A stretch of DNA of 64,000 nucleotides, taken from positions 50,037,429-50,101,428 of the forward strand of contig CM049312.1 of the NCBI GenBank assembly GCA_026874595.1, read 5' to 3'. The notes under the pieces are model-generated. The model did no database searches, had not been told where the DNA came from, and saw nothing but the letters and a program-made list of their open reading frames with translations. The position numbers and the translations under genes are program-made. This DNA is from Sipunculus nudus. Taxonomy: Eukaryota; Annelida; Sipuncula; Golfingiida; Sipunculidae. This document shows positions 10,455 to 20,605 of the stretch, piece after piece. Within the stretch, counting starts at the first letter, position 1, and each line of letters begins with the position of its first letter.

Positions 10455-12842
10455 ATGGCATCTACAGTCCAACAGTTGATTAAAGTTGGTCAAGAGTTGG
10501 GTTATGAAGGACCTGCCTTGCAAGAGTTTGTAAGGGAACAGCAGGCTGCCGACAGAGAGGAAAGACAAAGGGAGAGAGAAAGAGAAAGAGAGGAGGCAGA
10601 GAGACAGAGACAGAGAGAGAAGGAACAAGCAGCCAGAGATGAGAGAGAGAGACAGAGGGAAATAGAAGAGAGAGAGAGACAGAGGGAAATTGAATGTGAG
10701 CAAGCAGCAAGAGAAGAAAGAGAGAGAGAAAGGCAGCATGAACTCCTCATGTTGGAAAGACGACTCCAGCTTCAAGAGAGGACTGCTCAGCCCCAGACTC
10801 CTGTGATGACAGCAGATGTTCGCTGCCCTGAATTACCCAGATTCACCGAGAGAGATGACCTAGACAGCTACTTGATGAGGTTCGAAAGATTTGCCGAACA
10901 AGCCAAGTGGAAAAGAGATTCCTGGTCAACTCGACTATCAGCACTTCTGACAGGCAAGGCTTTGGACTGTTATTGTCGTTTGTCTGATAATCAATGTTTA
11001 GATTACGATATTGTAAAGACAGCCTTGTTAAATAGATATGGGTATACAGAAGATGGTTTCAGGGTTAAGTTTAGAGAGTGTAAGCCAGAGGACTCAGAAA
11101 GTCCGGGTCAATTTATTGTGAGACTGCAGGGTTATTTAGATAGGTGGGTAGAGTTATCTCATACAGAGAGTACGTTTGAGGGAATCTGTGATTTGATAGT
11201 AAAAGAGCAGTTCATTAACTCTTGTCCCAGTGATCTAGCTGTACACCTGCGTCAGGAGCTGGCCGATCACTTCTTAGTGGCTAGACGTAGACAGTTGGCA
11301 AATAGACAGCAGCATGTTAAGCTCGGTGTGAACCGCAACCCACCAAGTAGCCAGACACAGTCGGATAGTCAGTTACAATGTTACATATGTAAGAAAGCTG
11401 GTCACAAAGCATCTGATTGTAAACTGAAGGATCAAGGGGCTCGTTGTTATAAGTGTGGGAAGCCTGGCCATTTGGCACGTGATTGTAGGAATCTTCCTTT
11501 GAGAGATAGTAAGAATGACCGAAGTCAGGTAAGACATAGAGTGAACCAGGCTGTGATTGACAAGGAGCCGACAGCAGCTAGTGTTGCTTATATTGGTGCA
11601 GAAAGGGAGATTGACTTAGTCAATGATGTAGAAGCTCAGTCAGGCCTTCAAGTAGACCAATGTATACATAGTGCTGGTGCTCAGGACATGGCACGATTTG
11701 AAGGGCGACTGCCAGTTGCTCAGGGTAAAGTGGGAGAAAATGATGTAATTATGATGAGAGACACTGGGTGTGATGGTGTTATTGTGAAGACTGATCTGGT
11801 AGGTAGTGATCAGTTGTTAGATCGGATGACACGTGTTATTGGTTTTAATCGACGTGTGAGTATACATCGTATGGCTAGGATAGAAATAGACACACCATAT
11901 TATGTTGGTAGCGTAGAAGCTATTTGTGAAGATAATCCCATGTTTGATTTGATTGTTGGAAACATTGAGGGGGTCCGTGAGGTTCCAGACCCTGAATGGC
12001 ATGTCAATGCTGTAACTACCAGGGCCCAAGATAAGCAATATAAACAGCTAAAGCCATTAGCAGTATTTGAGGGGGTAAAAGGAGAGCAAGTTAGCAGAGA
12101 TAGGCTTATTGAGCTCCAACAAGCTGACCAGAGTTTGCAGAAATATAGAGACAGTGCTAACCAGAAACAGGATCAGAATCAAAATGTATCATTTGCTATA
12201 AAATCAGGGGTACTGTATCGTCTGTATACAGATAAGTCAGACCCAGCAGAGAAAATCATTAAGCAGATTGTAGTACCTGAACCCCTCCGTCAAGGTGTCA
12301 TGGAGATTGCTCATGACTCCATAATGAGTGGTCATATGGGCGTGAAAAAAACCACCAATAGAATTCGGTCAAATTTTTATTGGCCAGGAATGAGTCGTGA
12401 TGTTGCGAGGTTTTGTGCATCATGCGACAGATGCCAGAAAACGGCTAATAAAGGTTCTGTTCCTCGTGTTCCATTAGAAAAGATGCCTCTTATAGACATG
12501 CCCTTTAAACGATGTGCAGTAGATATCATCGGGCCTATTACGCCACCTAGTGAGCAGGGACATCAATACATTTTGACCTTAGTGGATTATGCCACCCGTT
12601 ACCCTGAGGCTGTAGCATTGAAGAACATTCAGACAGAAACGGTGGCTGAAGCTCTTGTAGATATCTTTAGTAGGATTGGTATCCCAGAAGAGATACTGAG
12701 TGATCAGGGCACTCAGTTTATTTCACAGTGTATGCAAGAGGTGTCTCGTTTATTAAGCATCAAGAGGCTAACCTCAAGTCCGTATCACCCCATATGTAAT
12801 GGACTTGTAGAGAGATTTAATGGAACTCTTAAAAAATGTTAA
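10455..12842 (+). CDS. Gag-protease-integrase polyprotein (Gmr1-type), N-terminal ORF
   Basis: A 795-codon ORF starts at the first ATG after the leader. Residues about 30-110 are an Arg/Glu-rich, probably coiled-coil region encoded by GAGA-type simple repeats. A gag capsid-like part follows (LPRFTERDDLDSYL). Two CCHC knuckles lie at residues 309-322 and 331-344. A protease-like DTG sits at D436 (MRDTGCDG). The integrase has an H-H-C-C finger (AHDSIMSGHMG ... CASCDRC) and the triad D690, D750 and E786, spaced D-x35-E. The frame ends two codons after NGTLKK because an A-run (12831-12836) is one base short. The next frame carries the rest of integrase. No RT lies upstream of the integrase, which defines the unusual order. 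Confidence 0.9.
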   Translation: MASTVQQLIKVGQELGYEGPALQEFVREQQAADREERQREREREREEAERQRQREKEQAARDERERQREIEERERQREIECEQAAREERERERQHELLMLERRLQLQERTAQPQTPVMTADVRCPELPRFTERDDLDSYLMRFERFAEQAKWKRDSWSTRLSALLTGKALDCYCRLSDNQCLDYDIVKTALLNRYGYTEDGFRVKFRECKPEDSESPGQFIVRLQGYLDRWVELSHTESTFEGICDLIVKEQFINSCPSDLAVHLRQELADHFLVARRRQLANRQQHVKLGVNRNPPSSQTQSDSQLQCYICKKAGHKASDCKLKDQGARCYKCGKPGHLARDCRNLPLRDSKNDRSQVRHRVNQAVIDKEPTAASVAYIGAEREIDLVNDVEAQSGLQVDQCIHSAGAQDMARFEGRLPVAQGKVGENDVIMMRDTGCDGVIVKTDLVGSDQLLDRMTRVIGFNRRVSIHRMARIEIDTPYYVGSVEAICEDNPMFDLIVGNIEGVREVPDPEWHVNAVTTRAQDKQYKQLKPLAVFEGVKGEQVSRDRLIELQQADQSLQKYRDSANQKQDQNQNVSFAIKSGVLYRLYTDKSDPAEKIIKQIVVPEPLRQGVMEIAHDSIMSGHMGVKKTTNRIRSNFYWPGMSRDVARFCASCDRCQKTANKGSVPRVPLEKMPLIDMPFKRCAVDIIGPITPPSEQGHQYILTLVDYATRYPEAVALKNIQTETVAEALVDIFSRIGIPEEILSDQGTQFISQCMQEVSRLLSIKRLTSSPYHPICNGLVERFNGTLKKC

Positions 12843-13183
12843 GGAGGTTGTGTGAAGAACAACCTCGACAGTGGCATAGATATCTCAATGCTCTGTTGTT
12901 TGCGTACCGAGAGGTACCACAGGAATCTACTGGTTTCTCACCATTTGAATTATTGTATGGGCGCACAGTCAGAGGACCCATGCAGATTCTTAAAGAGTTG
13001 TGGACCAAGGAAGTAGAAACCCCTGAAATACAAAATAGCTATCAATATGTTTTTGAATTAAGAGACCGGTTGGAACAAACCTTGGAGATGGCCCAAGCTG
13101 AACTATCTAAAGCTCAGACTCGTTACAAGGGTTACTATGACAACAAGGCCAAAATTAGGAAACTGCAGGTTGGAGATCAGGTG
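12836..13183 (+). pseudogene. Integrase C-terminal part, frameshifted from the main ORF
   Basis: It continues the integrase in the -1 frame after the short A-run, with the usual LNALLFAYREVPQ and GFSPFELLYGR blocks after the catalytic Glu. It runs to KLQVGDQV at 13183, where the Mag-type LTR begins. The chain resumes at 18515-18519 (the duplicated AGGTG) with the GPY/F-like LMQWKGPYQV segment. The frameshift lies inside the enzyme, so decay or a sequencing error is more likely than programmed slippage. Confidence 0.85.
13179..13183 (+). repeat. Target site duplication AGGTG of the Mag-type element, left
   Basis: AGGTG at 13179-13183 recurs at 18515-18519. Removing the insert plus one copy restores an open integrase reading frame. 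Confidence 0.9.
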
Positions 13184-13390
13184 TGTTGCGATAATAAGTT
13201 TTAGTTTTATGTCATGCTGGCACTACTTAATAATGCGTCATATCACAGCTGGCGTACAACCGCGGTCACCGTTTCACAGCGCGTATAGTTCTGTCAAGAT
13301 GGCCGTCTAGCATGACGCGCCCTATGTATGTTCACATGTAGTAAATGGATTATATCCAATCTGCATGTAGTTGTCGTCACTACTATAACA
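13184..13390 (+). repeat. 5' LTR of the Mag-type element
   Basis: 207 bp, TGTTGCG ... ATAACA, identical by eye to 18308-18514. It contains AAGATGGCC (13296-13304), which resembles a YY1-type or initiator-proximal motif. No TATA box is evident. Confidence 0.93.
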
Positions 13391-13400
13391 TGGTGGCAGC
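13391..13400 (+). other. Primer binding site, possibly tRNA-Leu
   Basis: TGGTGGCAGC follows the LTR with no gap. It is complementary to a tRNA 3' end of the form GCTGCCACCA, as in some tRNA-Leu genes. The tRNA identity is inferred from general knowledge. Confidence 0.55.
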
Positions 13401-13851
13401 TAACGGATCTTACGCACGCCAGGAATAGGCCTATCTACGGACATATCCAAAGTGCTAACAGCACTGAATAAGGCTGAAGGTTTCAAACTCGATCGCCCAC
13501 GGCCGGGTGATACGGACTATTTGCAGTCTCGTCAATGTGTTTCCGCCTGATATGTGCGTCAGATCAGCTCTGGATTATACTTTCATATGAGCCATATGGA
13601 CACTCGCATGCGCTATACAGGTACTGTTCTGCATGAATACTTGATTATACGTGGTTTCAAGACTGTTCAACGCAGTATTTTCCAGAAAGCAGGCATGTTT
13701 GCTTCACAAGCCAAATAGTTACAAAGTGCACCGGAAGATAGCGCTACGGCGCCAGTGACTGAAATTGTTGTTATATTATAAGCCACGGAGAATCGAGTGT
13801 ACCATATACATCCGTTCTACATAAATAACGTTTCATAAATATAAGATAAAT

Positions 13852-14547
13852 ATGTCAAGATATCCCAATATGGATTGGTCCCATGCTGACCTGGGCGAGG
13901 CGTTTCGTTTGTTCAAACAACGGATCTGTTTATTTTTTGAAGACGAAGGGGTCACTGACCCAGCCAAGCAGGCAACAAAAATACAAATCACGATAGGCGA
14001 AGAAGGGCTTCGACGTATTAATGCCTCTGCCCTAACTGACGACGAAAAGAAAAAGCCCAACAAACTGTACAAGCTGTTTGAGGACCAGCTGAACATACAA
14101 GTGAATTTTCGTATCAACCGAATGGAGCTAATGCAGTATCGCCAGCAACCTTGTGAGACAACAGATGATTTTGTCACAAGGTGCCGACAGAAAGGCAAAT
14201 CACGTGACTTTGAACCAGCCGAGCTCACTGAGCGTATCATTGAGCTAGTAATAGCAAGCACACCTCATGACTCCTTTCAAAAATATCTGTTGGAATGCAA
14301 GAAAGGATTCACGGAAGAGGAGCTGTTGATTCAAGCCCGCAAGTACGAAGCAATCGTACGAGGCAAAGAAACTCTTAATAAATTAGAGTCCAAGGACAGC
14401 ACTACAGATATACATACAGTCAAAAAAGTGTGTCACAAATGTGGACTTTCACATCCCCCGAGAAAGTGCCCTGCCTACAGAGACCGATGTAAAAACTGTG
14501 GCAAATTAGGTCATTGGGCTAAACAGTGTCGCCAATGGAAACAGTAG
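13852..14547 (+). CDS. Gag protein of the Mag-type element
   Basis: 231 codons from the first ATG after a 460-base leader. The N-terminal two thirds is capsid-like (FEDQLNIQVNFRINRMEL, then RCRQKGKSRDFEPAEL). Two zinc knuckles lie near the end: CHKCGLSHPPRKC, and CKNCGKLGHWAKQC with the standard C-x2-C-x4-H-x4-C spacing. The TAG at 14545-14547 is in frame with pol, and the frame stays open beyond it. Pol expression by stop-codon read-through is therefore possible. This is known for some retroviruses and is inferred here. Confidence 0.9.
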   Translation: MSRYPNMDWSHADLGEAFRLFKQRICLFFEDEGVTDPAKQATKIQITIGEEGLRRINASALTDDEKKKPNKLYKLFEDQLNIQVNFRINRMELMQYRQQPCETTDDFVTRCRQKGKSRDFEPAELTERIIELVIASTPHDSFQKYLLECKKGFTEEELLIQARKYEAIVRGKETLNKLESKDSTTDIHTVKKVCHKCGLSHPPRKCPAYRDRCKNCGKLGHWAKQCRQWKQ

Positions 14548-15535
14548 AGCAGCACTCGGGGTCGCAGTCGCACCAGAAACAAGTCCTATAGCAGGAACCG
14601 ACAGTCCAGATATAAATCTAGGGAGCATCGACGCACCAATCAGAGTGACAGGGGTAGAAATGTGTATGAGATACAAAACACACAAACACATGAAACAGAT
14701 GACTCTGATACAGATGATGAACAATATACCTTCAGTACTATTGTGGTATCAGACCTATGTGTTGATAGTGTGAGAGATGAGGCATTCAGTACATTGCACA
14801 TCATATGCCCTAACAAAACTGGTGAGCATAAACTGAAACTGAAAATAGACACTGGTGCATCAGGCAATACTTTACCAGCCCGGATAGTCAAAAATATGTA
14901 TGGTAACAGTTGGAGAAATCAGATAGAACCAGCCAGAGATGTAAAATTGACAGCTTATAATGGCAGTGAAATCAAATGCCACGGGACATTGAGATTATTG
15001 TGCAGATATAAAGGCTCTGAATGGCATAAATACAAGTTCTATGTTGTTGAAGTTCAAGGACCTGCTGTCCTTGGTCTGAGTGCTTGTGAGCAACTACAAA
15101 TAGTTACTATTCATGACATAAACAAAGACGTAAACAGTGAAAAGGCACATGTCAGTGACCCGCGAGGCACCAATAACGCCAGTAAAGCCAACCAAGACAG
15201 TCGCCCAGACACAAAAATCAACACAGTCGATGAGCTAAAGATGTTATTTCCTGATCGGTTTGACTGTATAGGCAGCTTTAAGGAGACTGCCAAACTTCAC
15301 CTAAAACAGGACTCACAACCCACTATTGATGCTCCAAGAAAATGTAGCGTACACATTAAGCAGAAACTGAAAACGGAGCTCGAGAAAATGGAAACACAAG
15401 GTGTGATACGTATAGTGACCCATCACACAGATTGGTGTTCCTCTATCGTTACTAGTGTGAAGAAAGACGGTACCCTCAGGGTGTGTTTGGACCCGAAACG
15501 GCTTAATAACTGTCTCAAACGCTGTCCACACAAAT
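14548..15535 (+). pseudogene. Pol, protease and start of reverse transcriptase (Mag-type)
   Basis: The frame is the same as gag, directly after the amber codon. It starts with an Arg/Ser-rich basic linker. The protease active site is at about 14848 (KIDTGASGNT). The RT begins with the primer-grip side of the palm (WCSSIVTSVKKDGTLRVCLD, then PKRLNN). An A is missing in the short run at 15532-15534, after which this frame stops at 15555. Everything else is well preserved, so the loss is very recent or a sequencing error. Confidence 0.88.
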
Positions 15536-18029
15536 TCCTACGCTCGAGGAACTGAACCCGGAATTTGCGGAGGCAAGAGTATTCTCAAAGCTCGATGCCA
15601 AGTCAGGTTATTGGTCTATCCCCTTGGACAAAGACAGTCAGGAACTAACAACCTTCCGCACCCCATTCGGCAGGTTCTGTTTCACAAGGTTGCCGTTTGG
15701 ACTATCGGTATCACAAGATTTATTCCAACACGCCATGGATCGCATACTAGAAAAGGCACCAGGGTGCACTGGTATCGCAGATGACGTCGCAGTGTTCAGG
15801 CGGGATGAAACAGAACATGACAAAAACTTATTGAACCTGATGCAAGTGGCCCGTGAAGAAGGTCTAGTATTCAATTCACAGAAATGTGTCATAAAAACAA
15901 ACAAGATAGAGTTCTTCGGCTCAGTCTACACTGCAAAGGGGATCAAACCGGATCCCAAAAAAGTTGAGGATATATGGAATATGCCCACACCCCAAGACAA
16001 GGATGATTTGCAACGCTTTATTGGGCTCATGAACTATCTGTCTGCGCACATTCCTCATTTCTCTGAAAAGGCTGCCCCTCTGAGAGATCTGTTGAAAAAA
16101 GACACTCAATTTTATTGGCAGGAGGACCATCAACAGACATACGAATCCCTCAAGAAAAGCATAAACCCAGAATCGTGTCTTGCGTATTTCAACGCACAGA
16201 AAGACTCTGTCATAGAGGTAGATGCGTCCCAGAAAGGCCTAGGGGCATGCCTCTTACAGGAAAACAAAATCATCGCGTTCGCGTCAAAAACGCTAACAGC
16301 CACACAGGCAGCTTATTCGAACATTGAGCGCGAAGCTCTAGCGTTAGTCTTCCGAATCCAGAAATTCCATGCCTTTGTGTTCGGGAAGTGTTTCAAGGTC
16401 ATTACCGATCATAAACCACTTGTGATGATACATGCAAAACCGCTAACAAGTGCACCTCCCCGCTTACAACGGCTCCTCGTCAAGATACAAGGCTACGACT
16501 TTGATCTCGAGTACAAACCGGGAAGTCAGATGGTCCTATCAGATACGCTTTCGAGATTACCGAACCCGGAAAAGTCTGGAGACATACCACTGGATGAGCA
16601 AGTTGATGCGCTTTGTATCGACGACATAGACGATAACCACAAAATCGATCTGGTCAACTTCAGTCTTGAAAAACAGACCCAATTACGGGAGTATAACCAA
16701 TCGGACAGGACCATGCATGCACTACAGCAAACAGTTCAGCATGGTTGGCCAGAGAAGATAGGTGAGCTCTCTCAGGATCTCTGTCCATTTTGGTCATTCC
16801 GCGACGAAATTGGAATAACCAACGGTATACTCTTTAAAGGACGACAAGTGATTATTCCAGAGCAGCTGCGCCAAAACATTCTGGAACAATTACATGAGGC
16901 ACATCTTGGTATTGAGAAAACGCGACAGCTAGCACGGAGTAGTGTGTATTGGCCTCATATCAACAGAGACATAGAAACATTGATAAAGAAATGTGCTGTT
17001 TGCCAGGAAAGTTTGCCTGAGCAGACAAAAGAGCCAATGATCAGTCACGAAGTTCCGAGCACCCCATGGACTAAAATTGCAAGTGACTTATTCGAAGTGT
17101 ACAACACATACTACATGATAATAGTGGACTACCATTCAAAGTTTCCGTATGTCAAACGTCTAAACCACACAAAAAGCAGTGATATCGCTAATGAAACAGC
17201 TGAATGCTTTAGCATCTTTGGACCACCTCTTGAAATAATCACTGATAACGGCCCACAATACAGTGGAAAACCATACGGTGACATGTGTACAAAATGGAAC
17301 GTAAAGCACACCACAACATCGCCACGATATGCACAATCGAACGGTTTTGTTGAAAGACAGATTCGAACAGTCAAAGGTATCATAAAAAAGTGTACAAAAA
17401 CACAGAAAGACATAAACGTAGCACTACAGCATCTGCGATGTACTCCTATTGATTCACACTTACCCAGTCCGAGCGAAATTCTATTCAGCAGGCAGATCCG
17501 AACGAATTTGCCAAGTAACCAAACTGTTAACTACAATACAAACCATGACATCAACACAGGTCTACAACACCGCACACAACAGATGACACAAAGCTACAAC
17601 CAAAGAGCCGGACCTGAATTACACCCACTCAAGGTCGGACAACAGGTGAGAACATTAAACAAAGAAACCCATCAATGGACACCCGGCGAAGTAGTAACCG
17701 TATGCAAGGAACCACGATCGTACCGAATACGAACACGCGATGGTACTATAGTCAGACGAAACAGAAGACACATACGCATACAATACACAACACAAACAAG
17801 TGATGTAAACCGAACAAAGCGCGTTCGATTCGCCGATGAGATTCCATTTGTGCCACATCAACCAAATAGGGGCACTGATGCTCCGAATGCTCGCAATCAG
17901 TCGTCACCAGCTGAGCAGCTGCAGGCAGCTGCACAGCCACCAACTGACAAACAGCCGCGACCACAGAAACCAACAACTGTTACACGATATGGCCGTGAGA
18001 TAAAACCACCTGTAAGATATCAGGACTGA
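15534..18029 (+). pseudogene. Pol continued: RT, RNase H and integrase (Mag-type)
   Basis: The -1 frame carries the rest of pol without a stop. The RT catalytic box is GIADDVAVF at about 15774 (ADD in place of the common YxDD). RNase H shows VIEVDASQKGLGA and SNIEREALAL, followed by ITDHKPL. Integrase has an H-H-C-C finger ending CAVCQES. Its catalytic residues are D at 17085, D at 17244 and E at 17352, the last two with x35 spacing. The C terminus is basic and carries a WTPGEVV module. The chain ends at the TGA at 18027-18029. Replacing the single missing base is all that separates the two frames. Confidence 0.88.
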
Positions 18030-18294
18030 TACGATTTAATTAACATTCAAAATACGTGCATGGACCTCTTCTTTCCTTAAGAATCAGAAATCCCGCGAAA
18101 TGGACACCTTTATTATAATATGTACCTCACAAACAGCCAACAGAGACATTCCAGTCAACCTGTTTAATTTCCTTGGTAAACCTGTTAAATTTGCGATGGA
18201 CACTAGTTTTAATGACATCCCAGTTAACTTTGGTTTTGGTTAACATGTTTTACTCTCTCTCGTTGGACGCTCCAGTTTAACATTAATTCTTATT

Positions 18295-18307
18295 TAGAAG
18301 AGGGAGA
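18295..18307 (+). other. Polypurine tract of the Mag-type element
   Basis: AGAAGAGGGAGA lies directly before the TG of the 3' LTR. This is the expected site of plus-strand priming. Confidence 0.8.
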
Positions 18308-18514
18308 TGTTGCGATAATAAGTTTTAGTTTTATGTCATGCTGGCACTACTTAATAATGCGTCATATCACAGCTGGCGTACAACCGCGGTCACCGTTTCA
18401 CAGCGCGTATAGTTCTGTCAAGATGGCCGTCTAGCATGACGCGCCCTATGTATGTTCACATGTAGTAAATGGATTATATCCAATCTGCATGTAGTTGTCG
18501 TCACTACTATAACA
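18308..18514 (+). repeat. 3' LTR of the Mag-type element
   Basis: Identical by eye to the 5' LTR. Its ATG at 18469 is in frame with the downstream RT of the older element. Confidence 0.93.
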
Positions 18515-19755
18515 AGGTGCTCGTGTTACTTCCTACAGACCACAACAAGTTGTTGATGCAGTGGAAGGGACCTTACCAGGTAGAGGGCATAATTGGTAGA
18601 AATGATTACAGGGTTAAGGTTAATGGGAAGGGAAAGATATATCACATTAATTTGTTAAGGAAATATGTGGCCCAAGCAGCACCTGAGTCAAAGCAGACTA
18701 ATGAACAAGTTAACACAAAATGTGGTGGAGCCTTGTTAGAGGTAGTCTGTGCGACAGTAGTAGAACCCACTGATACTGATGGACAGGATACAGTTGATGA
18801 TGAGGACTTGTTAGAGTTGGGGACATATATGGGTAAGGAGTCTGTCAATGATGTAAATATAGGAGCTGAAATAGGGAAAGATCAGAAAGAAGAAATCAGA
18901 CAGGTTATAGATGAGTACAATGATGTGTTCACTGATGTACCTGGTACTACTAACTTGGTAGAACATCATGTTCAGTTAACATCTGATGAGACAGTTAAGT
19001 GTAAACCATACCCTGTACCTTATGCTATCAGAGAATCTCTGAAAAAGGATATTGATGATATGTTAAAGATGGGAATTATCTGTGAGTCAACATCATGTTA
19101 CGCGTCACCAGTGGTGGTGGTCCGTAAGCGTGATGGAACAAATAGAGTATGTGTGGACTATCGCAAGTTGAATAAGATCACAGTAGTGGATCCTGAGCCT
19201 GTAAACAGAGTTGATGATGTGTTCAGCAGATTAAGTGAAGATAGGTATTTCACTAAGATTGACTTGAGTAAAGGTTATTGGCAAGTACCAGTAGCAGAGC
19301 AAGATGTATATAAAACAGCTTTTGTTACACCTGATGGAAGATATGAGTTTTTAAAGATGCCATTTGGTATGGTTAACTCGGGAGCCACGCTGGTCCGAGG
19401 AGTTTGTAAAATGTTAGATGGAATGAATTGTGTAGACAGTTATGTAGATGACTTGTTAGTACACACCAAGACGTGGGAAGATCATGTCAGTGTACTTAGG
19501 GAGTTACTTAGTCGTATGAGAGATGCTGGTTTAACTGCTAGACCTACCAAGTGTTGGTTAGGGACTACCAGCGTAGACTTTTTAGGTCACCAAATAGAAC
19601 TGAATGGTGTAGGTCCTCAAAATGATAATGTATGTAAAATTGACAGAGTAGTCAGACCTAAAACAAAGAAGGAAATCCGATCATTCATTGGCCTGGTTGG
19701 ATATTACAGGAACTATATTCCTAATTTCGCTACTATAGCAGCTATAGTGGCATGA
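18469..19755 (+). pseudogene. Reverse transcriptase of the Gmr1-type element with LTR-supplied start
   Basis: The first 15 codons lie in the Mag-type 3' LTR. The older element's own sequence resumes at 18515 with the integrase C-terminal GPY/F-like segment (LMQWKGPYQV) and a linker of about 100 acidic residues. The RT palm follows (VVRKRDGTNRVCVDYRKLN), then FTKIDLSKGYWQVPV, the catalytic SYVDDLLVH, and the thumb-connection FLGHQIELNGV. The frame stops at 19753-19755. Just before the stop the expected link to RNase H is missing: about 15 residues and the frame are lost around 19740-19748. Confidence 0.88.
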
Positions 19756-20203
19756 GCCTCAAGAGAGGGCATATTGTACACTGAAAGAGTATTTGGCTAG
19801 GAAACCCATTCTCAGGTTAGCTGATCCAAAAAAACCATTTGTTCTGCAGACAGATGCTTCAGATGTAGGAGTCGGTGCTATTTTATTGCAAGAATATGAT
19901 TCACAGTCATTTCCTGTATCATATGCTAGCAAAAAATTGTCAAACAGAGAACAGAAGTACTCAACTATAGAGAAAGAATGCCTTGCATTAGTTTGGGGTG
20001 TAAATAAGTTCAAGTTATATCTCACAGGAACTGAATTTGTTGTGCAAACAGATCATCAGCCTCTCACTTACTTGAACAAAGCTAAATTCATCAATGACAG
20101 AGTAATGAGATGGGCGATGTATTTGCAGAACTACAAATTTCACATTAAATCAATCCAGGGTAGTAAAAACAATGCAGCTGACTTCTTAAGTCGTGTTGTG
20201 TAA
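19748..20203 (+). pseudogene. RNase H of the Gmr1-type element, out of frame with the RT
   Basis: It reads from WHEPQERAYCTLKEYL through the RNase H blocks FVLQTDASDVGVGAILLQ, KYSTIEKECLAL and VVQTDHQPL to DFLSRVV and a TAA. No integrase follows, in agreement with the integrase lying upstream. The small deletion at about 19745 separates it from the RT frame. Confidence 0.87.
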
Positions 20204-20605
20204 AATAGATCTGAAACAGGAAAATAAAGGGTAAACCATGTAAATATGAATGATGATATGAATGTACATAATATAATGTTATGTTGAAATGGCTTGAAGG
20301 TTGTATTGTAGATTAAAATATGGGTGTGCTTTAAAGGAGTTTGCATTATTGTATATATGTTTAATGATGTTCAAATACTATGATGAGGGTGTAATGTTAT
20401 AACTGTGTTGATTAGTTACAAATAGTAGAACCGATATATGTACACACATGTAAGCAATGTAACACTGTGTACAAAGTCATCAATGTACTAAATGGAAACT
20501 GGTGACTTACATGATGATGCATTTGATATGGTAATAGTACACATTTGTGTTGTTGTTAGGTACTGGAAAAATATCTTTCAGAGATTTTTCTTAAAGGGGG
20601 GCGTG
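20204..20605 (+). other. 3' untranslated region and polypurine tract of the Gmr1-type element
   Basis: AT-rich and non-coding, ending in TTAAAGGGGGGCG at 20591-20603, two bases before the 3' LTR. Confidence 0.75.

Larger units (their letters stand above)
13184..18514 (+). mobile_element. Mag/SURL-type Ty3/gypsy LTR retrotransposon (level 6, innermost)
   Basis: A 5331-bp element with 207-bp LTRs that look identical over their full length, a primer site directly abutting the LTR, and gag and pol in one frame separated by an amber codon. Pol order is protease, RT, RNase H, integrase. A polypurine tract AGAAGAGGGAGA precedes the 3' LTR, and AGGTG is duplicated. Short LTRs and this layout fit the Mag clade (SURL, Steamer relatives). 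Identical LTRs make it the youngest insertion here. One missing base in the RT breaks pol. Confidence 0.92.

Noticed and set aside
10338-10775. Minus-strand Leu/Ser-rich frames opposite the gag start
   Set aside because: They are the complement of the Arg/Glu-rich, GAGA-repeat part of gag and have no independent support.
12826-12845. Possible programmed -1 frameshift at the A-run in the Gmr1-type integrase
   Set aside because: The shift falls after the catalytic Glu inside the integrase, not between gag and pol. A one-base loss from a homopolymer explains it more simply.
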